Part shown: one piece after another, positions 35,089 through 42,239 of the stretch
Layout of the letters: each line of letters opens with the position of its first letter
Position numbering within the stretch: position 1 is the first letter of the stretch
NCBI RefSeq assembly: GCF_000731985.1
Contig: NZ_JNCS01000003.1
Span: 124,001-188,000 of the forward strand
Direction of reading: 5' to 3'
Length of the DNA: 64,000 nucleotides
DNA from: Natrinema altunense
Lineage (GTDB): Archaea; Halobacteriota; Halobacteria; Halobacteriales; Natrialbaceae
Made by a program: the position numbers and the translations under genes
Notes under the pieces: model-generated
Told to the model about the DNA's origin: nothing
Seen by the model: the letters and a program-made list of their open reading frames with translations, nothing else
Databases searched by the model: none

Positions 35089-35679
35089 CTATTCGGCCTC
35101 GTTCGCTGATTCGCTCGCCTCGAGTGCGCGTTCGATACCGGCGACGAGTTCGTCCGCGGTCTTGATCCCGGTTTCGGACCATCGAACCGTCCCCGTCGCG
35201 TCGATCGACACGGCGGACGGGTAGGGCGTTCCCCAGTATCGGGACGTGAGTTCCGCAGTCGGATCGAGACCGATCGTCCAGTTGCCGTCGTGTTCCGCCC
35301 ACCAGTCCCTGAGTTCGGTATCGCTGATCGATTCGGTCGTCACGGACAGGAAGACGACCTCGTCGCCGACGCGCTCGTGTGCCGTCGCGAGTGCGTCCAT
35401 CTGTTTGATACAGGGAGAACACCACGTCGCAAAGAAGTCGACGAACGTCGGCCGATCCGGCGTCGGAACGCGGACGGTACCGGCCTCGCTACCCGGGGCG
35501 TCGACGGTCTCGATTTCGTAGGGGTCGTGTTGTTTCCCCACGATACCGGACGAGTCGTCGCCATCGTCCTCCTGCTCGGTGACGGTGGCCGGAGACGGGA
35601 CCCCGAACGCAGCGACCGCACCGCCGCCGGCAATCACGCCCGCACTGCCGAGTCCAGCGAGGAGGTCGCGGCGACGCAT
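35089..35679 (-). CDS. Tat-exported TlpA-like thioredoxin
   Basis: This 196-residue protein has a twin-arginine signal (MRRRDLLAGLGSAGVIAGG) and a TlpA/ResA-type thioredoxin domain with active site WCSPC (Cys87, Cys90) in FVDFFATWCSPCIKQMD. The cis-proline region reads GTPYPSAV. It should act outside the membrane as a reductant for apocytochrome or copper-site cysteines. The preceding Sco1-like gene stops 2 nt before its start, and the downstream ccdA-like gene follows 1 nt after its stop, so the three form a tight operon. Confidence 0.93.
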   Translation of the reverse strand: MRRRDLLAGLGSAGVIAGGGAVAAFGVPSPATVTEQEDDGDDSSGIVGKQHDPYEIETVDAPGSEAGTVRVPTPDRPTFVDFFATWCSPCIKQMDALATAHERVGDEVVFLSVTTESISDTELRDWWAEHDGNWTIGLDPTAELTSRYWGTPYPSAVSIDATGTVRWSETGIKTADELVAGIERALEASESANEAE

Positions 35680-35681
35680 CG

Positions 35682-36410
35682 CTACTCGTCCACCCCCACG
35701 ACCGTTCTCGTGTCGTCGACCATCACCTGCGTGTTGACCGCGTCGCGCTGAGTCGCCGCTTTCGGATACGCCCGCTCGACGATGCCGCGCTCGTTGACGA
35801 GTTGGACGAGCGCCGAGTGCGTGAACGTGTATCCGCTGCCGGCGTCCGCCGACTCGTTGTCCGATGTGGCGGTCGACTCACCGTCGTCTCGTCTGAGCGG
35901 CAGCCCGAACGTCTCCTCGAGCATCGTCTTGGCCGTCTCGTTGTCTTCCGGTCGAAGGAAGTGCCAGTGTCCCGCATCGACATCGATGCCCATTCGCTCG
36001 CCGTGCGTGCGAAGGGCGTCGGCCGTATCGCGATCGGGATCGAACGTAAACGCGAGCAACGCGAGATCGTCCTCGTAACCGCTCTCGAGGGCGTCCGCCT
36101 GTATCCGACGGAGGTGCTGGAGCAGTTGCTGGCACATCCCGTCGGGACAGGACGCATAGAAGTACGTGATGACGAACGGGCGTTCGTCGATGACGTCCTC
36201 GAGCGACAGCGTCTCGTCGGCGAGCGGGTCGCGAATGGAAAATTCCGGAAAGTCGTCGCCGTGAATCGGATACGAGGGGTCTCCGCGTTGCTGTTCTGGC
36301 GGATCGAGCACGGTATCGCTCGTTCCGCCACCGAGCGTCTCACCGAGACAACCGGCAACGCTTGCGAGTCCCGCGATTCCGACCGTGCCGAGATATGTCC
36401 GCCGGTCCAT
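35682..36410 (-). CDS. Sco1/SenC-like copper chaperone lipoprotein
   Basis: This 242-residue protein has a twin-arginine lipoprotein signal (DRRTYLGTVGIAGLASVAGC, lipobox Cys21). The thioredoxin-like Sco domain carries a copper-binding cysteine pair (Cys88, Cys93) and a distal histidine (His198 in TFTHSAL). Sco proteins insert copper into the CuA site of cytochrome oxidase or act as thiol oxidoreductases. The cysteines are C-x4-C, where classic Sco has C-x3-C, so one residue is inserted. The neighbouring thioredoxin could keep this pair reduced. The start is the ATG at 36410. Confidence 0.85.
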   Translation of the reverse strand: MDRRTYLGTVGIAGLASVAGCLGETLGGGTSDTVLDPPEQQRGDPSYPIHGDDFPEFSIRDPLADETLSLEDVIDERPFVITYFYASCPDGMCQQLLQHLRRIQADALESGYEDDLALLAFTFDPDRDTADALRTHGERMGIDVDAGHWHFLRPEDNETAKTMLEETFGLPLRRDDGESTATSDNESADAGSGYTFTHSALVQLVNERGIVERAYPKAATQRDAVNTQVMVDDTRTVVGVDE

Positions 36411-36614
36411 ATCTGACTCGAGGGAACGCCCGATCAAAGGTTCATTGGTTCGGTTCACGAAGACCGAACGTTCATCGAGGGGAAAAGCGAGAGGCGTGGG
36501 GCGGCTGTCGGCGGTCCGGGTACGGACTGCGCATCTCGCGGAGCGTTCGATCGGTAAGGGCGTTCGAACGGCAAACCAACAGGCGTTTTATCGGCGGCGG
36601 CGAAGGGCCGCCTA

Positions 36615-37721
36615 ATGAATCGTCGGGGCTTTCTCCGCGGAACAGCCACGATCGGAACCGTCGGAATCGCCGGCTGTCTCGAGGGACTGGGGTTCGAAGA
36701 AGAGTCCGCGTGGGCGAACCCGCCGCTCGTCGAGAACCGTCCCGACGCCGTCTACCTCCCGTCCTCGCGCGAGGAGATGCGAACCTACGGAATGGCGGCC
36801 GACGGCGACTACGCCGTTGCACTTTCCTATACCTTTCCACACCGGTTCTGGACCGTCGAGGCGACCAGCGACGGGAAGCAACGCGTCGAGGTCGAAACGG
36901 ACGATACCCTCCATCTCATGACCACTCTCTGGGATCGCGAAACCAAAACCGTCCTACCGGTGGACATGCGAGTCGAGCTCCTGCAGGACGGCTCGCCGGT
37001 CGACGCGGGCATCTCGTCGCCGTGGCCGATGCTCTCCCAGCGGATGGGCTTTCACTACGGCGACAACGTCGGGCTGCCCGGCGAAGGCGAGTATACGGCC
37101 CGCATCCGGGCGGGTCCCGTCGCGCTCGAGCGAACCGGCGCGTTCGAGGGACGACTGGACACCGCGGCCTCGCTCGAGGTCGACTTCGAGTACGCCCGGT
37201 CCGACATCAACGAACTCTCGTTCGAGACGCTCGACGAGAGCAAGTGGGGCACCCGTGATGCCTTGTCGCTGATGGACCACGGCGACGGCAGCGGTTCACA
37301 CGGCGGTGATCTCGGCCCGCCGCCGACGGGCCAGGAGCCGCGGATCGCGGACATCCCCGGTGACTCGCTCGGGACCCAGCGCAGCGGCGACGCGGCGATC
37401 ACCGCGTTCGTGACCGATGCCGACCGGTTCACCGACGGCGGCTCCTACCTGGCGGTCTGCCCGAGAACGCCGTACAACGACATTATCCTCCCGCTTACCG
37501 CTTTGTCCGCTACCGTCGAACGCGACGGTGAGGTCGTCCGTGAGGAGGGGCTCGTGGAAACGCTCGACGGCGAGCTCGGCCATCACTACGGGCTCGAACT
37601 CGACGAACTCGTGGCGGGCGATCGGGTGACGATTACCGTCGATTCGCCCCCGCAGGTGTCCCGTCACGACGGCTACGAGACGGCGTTTTTCGAGTTCGAC
37701 GAGATCACGTACACGATCTAA
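36615..37721 (+). CDS. Tat lipoprotein, possible metal-ion binding (P19/Tp34-like)
   Basis: The 368-residue protein begins with a twin-arginine lipoprotein signal (MNRRGFLRGTATIGTVGIAGC, Cys21). Two β-rich domains follow. The first has MRTYGMAADGDYAVALSYTFPHRFWTV, with Met and His residues placed as in the P19/Tp34 group of periplasmic iron or copper binding proteins. Similar haloarchaeal proteins are annotated as involved in iron transport, but I cannot verify this. An HGDGSGSHGG segment could add metal ligands. It is divergent from the Sco1 operon, so a role in metal supply to oxidases is plausible. Confidence 0.65.
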   Translation: MNRRGFLRGTATIGTVGIAGCLEGLGFEEESAWANPPLVENRPDAVYLPSSREEMRTYGMAADGDYAVALSYTFPHRFWTVEATSDGKQRVEVETDDTLHLMTTLWDRETKTVLPVDMRVELLQDGSPVDAGISSPWPMLSQRMGFHYGDNVGLPGEGEYTARIRAGPVALERTGAFEGRLDTAASLEVDFEYARSDINELSFETLDESKWGTRDALSLMDHGDGSGSHGGDLGPPPTGQEPRIADIPGDSLGTQRSGDAAITAFVTDADRFTDGGSYLAVCPRTPYNDIILPLTALSATVERDGEVVREEGLVETLDGELGHHYGLELDELVAGDRVTITVDSPPQVSRHDGYETAFFEFDEITYTI

Positions 37722-37986
37722 CGGTTCGGACGCTGTCCGGCCTGAGAAGCGAGACGGTCGTGGGACCCGATCGCCGATTTCGGGCCGGAAAGAACGGCTT
37801 TCGGAGTGGAAACAGTCCCTCCAATCGAGTCGAACCGACGGACGGGCAACCGATGGAACCGTCGTATCAGCTCCGGTCGTTTCGCGACGTAAATCACCCT
37901 CTACGGCGATCTGCCGGCCGGAAGGAAGCGACAGCGGTCGCGTACGACTCCGATAACTATCGGAGAGCGTCGACTACGCTCGAGCG

Positions 37987-38163
37987 ATGTCCCGGACAGG
38001 TCATGCGGAGATGCGGATCGGCTGCCCGGAATGCGAGACGACGGTCAGCGCCACCGTTCCGCCGGGACCGGGTATCCATCCGGAGAGCGATTCGAACCCG
38101 CTCCGGGGGACGGAGACCCGGTGTCGGAACTGCGGTCACGAACTCGAACTCTACTACTACTGA
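37987..38163 (+). CDS. 58-residue zinc-ribbon protein
   Basis: A short frame starting at the ATG at 37987 encodes MSRTGHAEMRIGCPECETTV and ends in CRNCGHELELYYY. Two CxxC knuckles (CPEC, CRNC) 33 residues apart form a rubredoxin-like zinc ribbon. Small zinc ribbons of this type are common in haloarchaea and most are uncharacterised. It is easily missed because of its length. It sits between the lipoprotein gene and the outlying ORB repeat downstream of orc1/cdc6. Confidence 0.75.
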   Translation: MSRTGHAEMRIGCPECETTVSATVPPGPGIHPESDSNPLRGTETRCRNCGHELELYYY

Positions 38164-38326
38164 GGCCGACCGCGACTGCCGAAATCGATGTCGAGTGCCG
38201 AACTGACTGGCATCGAGTGCCGAAGCCGACTGCCGAACCGTCCTTGGCTTCGTCACATCCTCGACTCCGTTCCTCCCTCGACTGTTCCTCATCTCCACCT
38301 TGGCTATTATCTTCCGTACTACACCC

Positions 38327-38347
38327 ACACCGGGTTTCCGGTGAAAT
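38327..38347 (-). repeat. ORB repeat, outlying copy (ORB1)
   Basis: On the minus strand this reads ATTTCACCGGAAA followed by CCCGGTGT. It matches the other origin repeats but lies beyond the 3' end of orc1/cdc6, about 1.3 kb from the next copy, in the same polarity as the other left-hand copies. Confidence 0.8.
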
Positions 38348-38410
38348 GTCGGCGCGTTGCGATTGGCGCGTGCTCCTCGACGGCCGGTCCGCGTCAGCGG
38401 TGGCGGACGG

Positions 38411-39616
38411 CTACGACTCGTCGGTTTCGACGAGCACCGTCCGGACGACGTCCGGGTCCTCGAGCAACTGGTGTTCCGTGTAGCTCCCCTCCGCGCTCCC
38501 GCCGCTCCGACGGGTCTGCTCTAGAATGTCGAGGAACGCGTGTTCTTTCAGCAGGTCGCGAACCCGCCGGAGCGAGAGGGGATCGGAACGCTCCTGGCGG
38601 CAGATCTCCTCGTAGACGTCATAGATCTTCGTCGTTCGGAACCCGTCCTCGTCGGCCGCATTGAGCGAGAGGACGGCGAGGGCCTGCAGGACGTACCGGG
38701 AGTGGGGCGTCGATCCGCGGATGAGTTCCCGGAACCGATCGGTTTCGGCCCGCTCGCGCGCCTGCACGACGAACTCCTCCCGAACCGTCTCCTTGCCCTT
38801 CGACTGGGCGATTTCCCCGGCGTATCGGAGGATATCGATCGCCTTCCGCGCGTCGCCGTGTTCGCGGGCTGCAAGGGCTGCGGCCCGCGGAATGACTGAC
38901 GGCTCGAGGACGCCGTCCTTGAACGCATCGCTGCGGGCCTGCATGATGTCTCGAAGCTGGTTCGCGTCGTACGGCGGGAAGACGAACTCGCGTTCACAGA
39001 GGCTCGACTTGACTCGCTCGTCCAGTCGGTCCTTGTACTTGATCTTGTTACTGATCCCGATGACGCCGATCTTGCACGACTCGAGTTTGCCGGCCTCGCC
39101 CGCACGCGAGAGTTGCATGAGGATATCGTCGTCGTCGAGTTTGTCGACTTCGTCGAGGATCACGAGGACGACATCGTACTGGGTGTCAAGCACCGTCCAG
39201 AGGCGCTTGTAGTACGTCGAGGTGCTGAGCCCCTTGTCCGGGATTCTGATGTCGGTGATCGCCGGCTCGTTCAGCGAGTGGGCGATCGTCTGGACGGCCT
39301 GCGTCTCCGTGTTGTCCTGTGCACAATCAACGTAGGCGAACGCGGAGGTGACGTCTTCGTCCCCCGCGACGCGGACGGCCCGTTCCGAGATGTACTTCGC
39401 ACAGAGGGACTTGCCCGTCCCCGTCTTCCCGTAGATAAGGAGGTTGCTCGGACTTTGTCCGAAAATCGCGGGGTTGACCGCGTTCGCGAGTTCCGAAATC
39501 TCGTCGTCTCGACCGACGATCCGGCCTTCCGCTGGGAGATGATTGATCTCGAGGAGTTCCTTGTTCTCGAAGATCGGGTCGTCGCGTGTAAACAGGTCGT
39601 CGCCGGAACTCGACAT
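38411..39616 (-). CDS. orc1/cdc6: Orc1/Cdc6 replication initiator
   Basis: The 401-residue AAA+ ATPase has Walker A GKTGTGKS (63-70), Walker B VLVILDEVDKL (about 150-160), a sensor 1 segment GVIGISNK, and a C-terminal winged helix (about 320-395) that reads origin DNA. Archaeal Orc1/Cdc6 binds ORB sites and loads the MCM helicase. It is transcribed away from the ORB-rich region at 39617-40740, as usual for an initiator with its own origin. An ORB lies 7-27 nt before its start, so it probably autoregulates. The start is the ATG at 39616 (MSSSGDDLF). Confidence 0.97.
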   Translation of the reverse strand: MSSSGDDLFTRDDPIFENKELLEINHLPAEGRIVGRDDEISELANAVNPAIFGQSPSNLLIYGKTGTGKSLCAKYISERAVRVAGDEDVTSAFAYVDCAQDNTETQAVQTIAHSLNEPAITDIRIPDKGLSTSTYYKRLWTVLDTQYDVVLVILDEVDKLDDDDILMQLSRAGEAGKLESCKIGVIGISNKIKYKDRLDERVKSSLCEREFVFPPYDANQLRDIMQARSDAFKDGVLEPSVIPRAAALAAREHGDARKAIDILRYAGEIAQSKGKETVREEFVVQARERAETDRFRELIRGSTPHSRYVLQALAVLSLNAADEDGFRTTKIYDVYEEICRQERSDPLSLRRVRDLLKEHAFLDILEQTRRSGGSAEGSYTEHQLLEDPDVVRTVLVETDES

Positions 39617-39622
39617 AGTCGA

Positions 39623-39643
39623 ACACCGTGTTTCCGGTGAAAT
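39623..39643 (-). repeat. ORB repeat (ORB2)
   Basis: Minus-strand copy ending ACCGGAAACACGGTGT, located 7-27 bp upstream of the orc1/cdc6 start codon, so initiator binding there should also repress its own gene. Confidence 0.85.
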
Positions 39644-39817
39644 AGCCCTTCCGTTTGCCACCGGCGACTCGAGCGGCGAACTCGATCCGGTGACACAGTC
39701 CAGTAAACCGGGTCGTGTGACGGCTGTGGACCGGTAGTGTGGCGACTGCAGGTTCGACGTGCCGGTCAGACCCGTTTCGTTCGTCAAAACGAGGCGTGCA
39801 AGATCGACTGCGAACAC

Positions 39818-39838
39818 ACACCGTGTTTCCGGTGAAAC
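39818..39838 (-). repeat. ORB repeat (ORB3)
   Basis: Minus-strand copy GTTTCACCGGAAAC followed by ACGGTGT, an exact match to ORB5 in inverted orientation. It bounds the left side of the unwinding region. Confidence 0.85.
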
Positions 39839-40029
39839 GGGAGAAAGGCGTGGGCCGTGTCCAGTTGAAACGGAGGTTTCGACACGTCGGAAATCCGTTA
39901 TCCGAGGTTATCCGCGCGGAAATCACCGGAATCGACGGGCAATCCCGACCGACACCAGTGACGGAAGCGAGCGTCGTCTCGCCGCTCGCCTTCTTCGATC
40001 ACGGGCAAAGGAAAGCCCGATCCACTTGG

Positions 40030-40145
40030 CGAACTTTTCTCAGATTTCCCATTTATATATTTCTATAGAGCGGGCGCAGAGCGAGAGAAGGATTGTCAGT
40101 TTGCAGTGAGATATTGTAAGGATATTGTAAGTTGGATACTGTACT
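40030..40145. other. DNA unwinding element of the origin
   Basis: This is the most AT-rich stretch of the origin (CATTTATATATTTCTATAG at about 40049-40067, then ATTGT-rich repeats). It lies between inverted ORB3 and ORB4, the position expected for initial strand opening. Confidence 0.8.
40110..40131 (+). repeat. Tandem 11-bp repeat in the unwinding element
   Basis: GATATTGTAAG is repeated exactly twice in tandem (40110-40120, 40121-40131). A degenerate third unit GATACTGTAC follows at about 40135. Such A/T-rich direct repeats resemble helically phased 13-mers in bacterial origins. Confidence 0.7.
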
Positions 40146-40193
40146 GATCCGGGTCGATAATCCAACAGAACCGAACGGGTCCCTTTCCGAGCA

Positions 40194-40214
40194 GTTTCAC
40201 CGGAAATCCGGTGT
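40194..40214 (+). repeat. ORB repeat (ORB4)
   Basis: Plus-strand copy GTTTCACCGGAAAT followed by CCGGTGT. It bounds the unwinding element on the right. The T/C variant at the centre is shared with ORB6. Confidence 0.85.
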
Positions 40215-40496
40215 GTGTCCGAACGAGGGTCGGCGGCCGTCGCTGGCTATGGCCGGTCCCGTACTCGAACTCGGTCGGAGGTCGCGTCTCGCCTGGTGTC
40301 GCCCTCTTTTGTTGCTGTTGCCACGCTGTCGTCGCCACACGCTGTCGTCCCACGTCCGTCTCTGTTTGTCCTTTAACTACGGTGACGATTGCCGATCGAA
40401 CGCGGGTACAGCCCCGAATCGGTCGGTCTGAGCCAGCCACGGATCGGAGTTCTCGAGTTCATCATCCCGGTCGACATCGGTCCGCAACCCGACGTC

Positions 40497-40517
40497 GTTT
40501 CACCGGAAACACGGTGT
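40497..40517 (+). repeat. ORB repeat (ORB5)
   Basis: Plus-strand copy GTTTCACCGGAAAC followed by ACGGTGT, the consensus form. Confidence 0.85.
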
Positions 40518-40589
40518 GGGTGAGAGCAGTTCGCACTGCTTTGATCCGCCCAGCCGGACCTGATATTCCATAAACATCGCCGGTCGGTA

Positions 40590-40610
40590 AATTCACCGGA
40601 AATCCGGTGT
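40590..40610 (+). repeat. ORB repeat (ORB6)
   Basis: Plus-strand copy AATTCACCGGAAAT followed by CCGGTGT, one of the two variant copies. Confidence 0.85.
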
Positions 40611-40647
40611 GCCGACGCCTCGGACTTCGATCGGAGTCGCCGAGAGC

Positions 40648-40668
40648 CGTTCACCGGAAACGCGGTGT
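40648..40668 (+). repeat. ORB repeat (ORB7)
   Basis: Plus-strand copy CGTTCACCGGAAAC followed by GCGGTGT. Confidence 0.82.
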
Positions 40669-40714
40669 GTGCCCCCGTCCCGGCCCCAGCCTCGTATCTC
40701 CGGCGACCGATCGG

Positions 40715-40735
40715 ATTTCACCGGAAACACGGTGT
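40715..40735 (+). repeat. ORB repeat (ORB8)
   Basis: Plus-strand copy ATTTCACCGGAAAC followed by ACGGTGT, 43 bp before the stop codon of the convergent-edge peptidase gene. Confidence 0.85.
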
Positions 40736-40778
40736 CCCCGTTCGACGCGGCCGAGCCATCGACCGACTCGAGCGGAAC

Positions 40779-41927
40779 TCAGCGGCCGCTTTCCCAGCCT
40801 CGCGGCGTGTCGTTCAGTCGCTCGGCACCGTCGTCGGTCACGACGACGAGATCCTCGATTCTGACGCCGAACTGCCCATCGAGGTAGATCCCCGGTTCGA
40901 CGCTGAAGACCATGCCGGGCTCGAGTTCGCGGTCGTTGCCGGCGACGATGTAGGGCGGTTCGTGGACCTCGAGCCCGACGCCGTGACCGGTTCGATGGAC
41001 GAAGGCGTCGCCGTAGCCGGCCGCTTCGATGACCGACCGGGCGGCGCGATCGATCGCACCGGCTTCGACGCCGGGTTCGACGGCGTCGATCGCGGCTTCC
41101 TGTGCCTCCCTGACGGTGTCGTGGACGTGCTCGTATGTCGCAGGGGGGTCGCCGACGACGATCGTTCGCGTTTGATCGCCCGGATACCGGCCCGTTCCGC
41201 CCTCGAGATCGGCCGCGACGAACGCGCCGAAATCCAGGACGATCGGGTCGCCGGCCTCGATCGGCCGCGAGCCGCTGTGGTGGTGTGGCCGGGCTCCGTT
41301 CGGGCCGGCGGCGACGATCGTTTCGAAGGCGGGCTCCTCGCCCCCGTGGGCGGCGAGCAGGCGGTCGATCTCCGCCGCCAGTTCCGATTCGGTCGTCCCG
41401 ACGAGGTCGTCGCCGCGGTCGCGGATCTCGAGCGAGACCCGATCCGCGATCGCGCCGGCCCGCCGGAGCGCGTCGAGTTCGACGTCGTCTTTCCGGATTC
41501 GCAGCGGCTCGAGGACGGTACTGGCGAGCCCGAACTCGGCGTCCGGACACAGTTCCCGGAGGTCCTGGGTGAACGTCGCCCACAGTCGATCGTCGACGAG
41601 GACGGTCGCCGGGTCGGAGCCGCCGAGGCGATACCCCTCGAGCACGGTCGCGACCTCCTCGAGCGGGTCGTCAGCGTCGGTCCACGGCCGCAGCTGCAGG
41701 GCCGGGATCGGAAGGTCGGAGAGTTGGTCCTCGTACATCGCCGGCGCGACGAGGGCGGGATCGCCGTGCTCGGGAACGAACAGCAAGAGGTGTCGCTCGG
41801 ACGGCGTCTCCTCGAAACCGGTCAGATAGGTCAGATTCGGACTCGGGAAGCAGACGGCCAGGTCGGCCTCCGCATCCTCGAGTCGGCGCTGACTGGCCGC
41901 GATCCGGCGCTCGAACGGGGGTTGCAT
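40779..41927 (-). CDS. M24 family Xaa-Pro aminopeptidase-like metallopeptidase
   Basis: The 382-residue protein has a creatinase-type N-terminal domain and a pita-bread metallopeptidase domain. Metal-ligand motifs are visible: VLDFGAF (Asp), GDQTRT (Asp), HRTGHGVGLEVHE (His), SVEPGIY (Glu) and VRIEDLV (Glu). It should cleave N-terminal residues before proline in cytoplasmic peptides, using two Mn or Co ions. It marks the right border of the origin and is transcribed toward it. The ATG at 41927 gives MQPPFERRIAA. Confidence 0.93.
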   Translation of the reverse strand: MQPPFERRIAASQRRLEDAEADLAVCFPSPNLTYLTGFEETPSERHLLLFVPEHGDPALVAPAMYEDQLSDLPIPALQLRPWTDADDPLEEVATVLEGYRLGGSDPATVLVDDRLWATFTQDLRELCPDAEFGLASTVLEPLRIRKDDVELDALRRAGAIADRVSLEIRDRGDDLVGTTESELAAEIDRLLAAHGGEEPAFETIVAAGPNGARPHHHSGSRPIEAGDPIVLDFGAFVAADLEGGTGRYPGDQTRTIVVGDPPATYEHVHDTVREAQEAAIDAVEPGVEAGAIDRAARSVIEAAGYGDAFVHRTGHGVGLEVHEPPYIVAGNDRELEPGMVFSVEPGIYLDGQFGVRIEDLVVVTDDGAERLNDTPRGWESGR

Positions 41928-42239
41928 GGGCGGGGCTTCGCTCGAGCGAGAAATCAACGTTTGGTTCTGGCGACATCGGCGGTGAGGTGTCGTCGGCTCC
42001 CGGCTGCCACCACGCACTGGTCGCTTCGCCAGCGGGGTGCGTCGCTCGCGTCTCGGCCAGTTGGGTGTGTCCCGTTTCCATCACCGCGGTGCAGCACACG
42101 CCCCGCGTCCCGGCACGTCCGGGATCGGTCTCGAGCGGCGACTGTTCCGGTGGTCGAACAGTCGGGACGCCGCGAGTGCTAACGGGAACGTATTAACCCC
42201 CTGGCGATCGCAAGCGGCGAAGCAACCCGTCGGGATGCT
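41928..42239. other. Divergent intergenic region between M24 peptidase and otsA
   Basis: This 312-bp region carries an inverted repeat at 42139-42164 and a TATA-like TATTAAC at about 42190-42196 that probably serves otsA. No gene is visible. Confidence 0.5.
42139..42164. promoter_or_regulatory. Inverted repeat upstream of the otsA promoter
   Basis: CGACTGTTC and GAACAGTCG are perfect 9-bp arms separated by 8 nt. The dyad lies about 27 bp upstream of the TATA-like TATTAAC, a position suited to an activator or repressor of the trehalose operon. Confidence 0.45.

Larger units (their letters stand above)
39617..40778. other. oriC: Replication origin (oriC-type, ORB-bounded)
   Basis: This region next to orc1/cdc6 has no credible gene. 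It contains seven ORB repeats (two leftward, five rightward) around an AT-rich unwinding tract. The arrangement, with ORBs in opposite polarity on the two sides of the AT-rich core and an initiator gene on one edge, is the standard archaeal origin layout. A degenerate ORB half-site (AATCACCGGAATCG) is visible at about 39921-39934. Confidence 0.9.

Noticed and set aside
40096-40440. Minus-strand 114-codon frame within the origin
   Set aside because: It spans the ORB4 repeat and the unwinding element, so its bases are explained by origin structure. The composition is basic and motif-free.
39623-40735. Possible CRISPR-like array from the repeated 21-mers
   Set aside because: Spacing is irregular (from about 40 to 360 bp), orientation inverts, no cas genes are present, and the initiator gene explains the repeats as ORBs.
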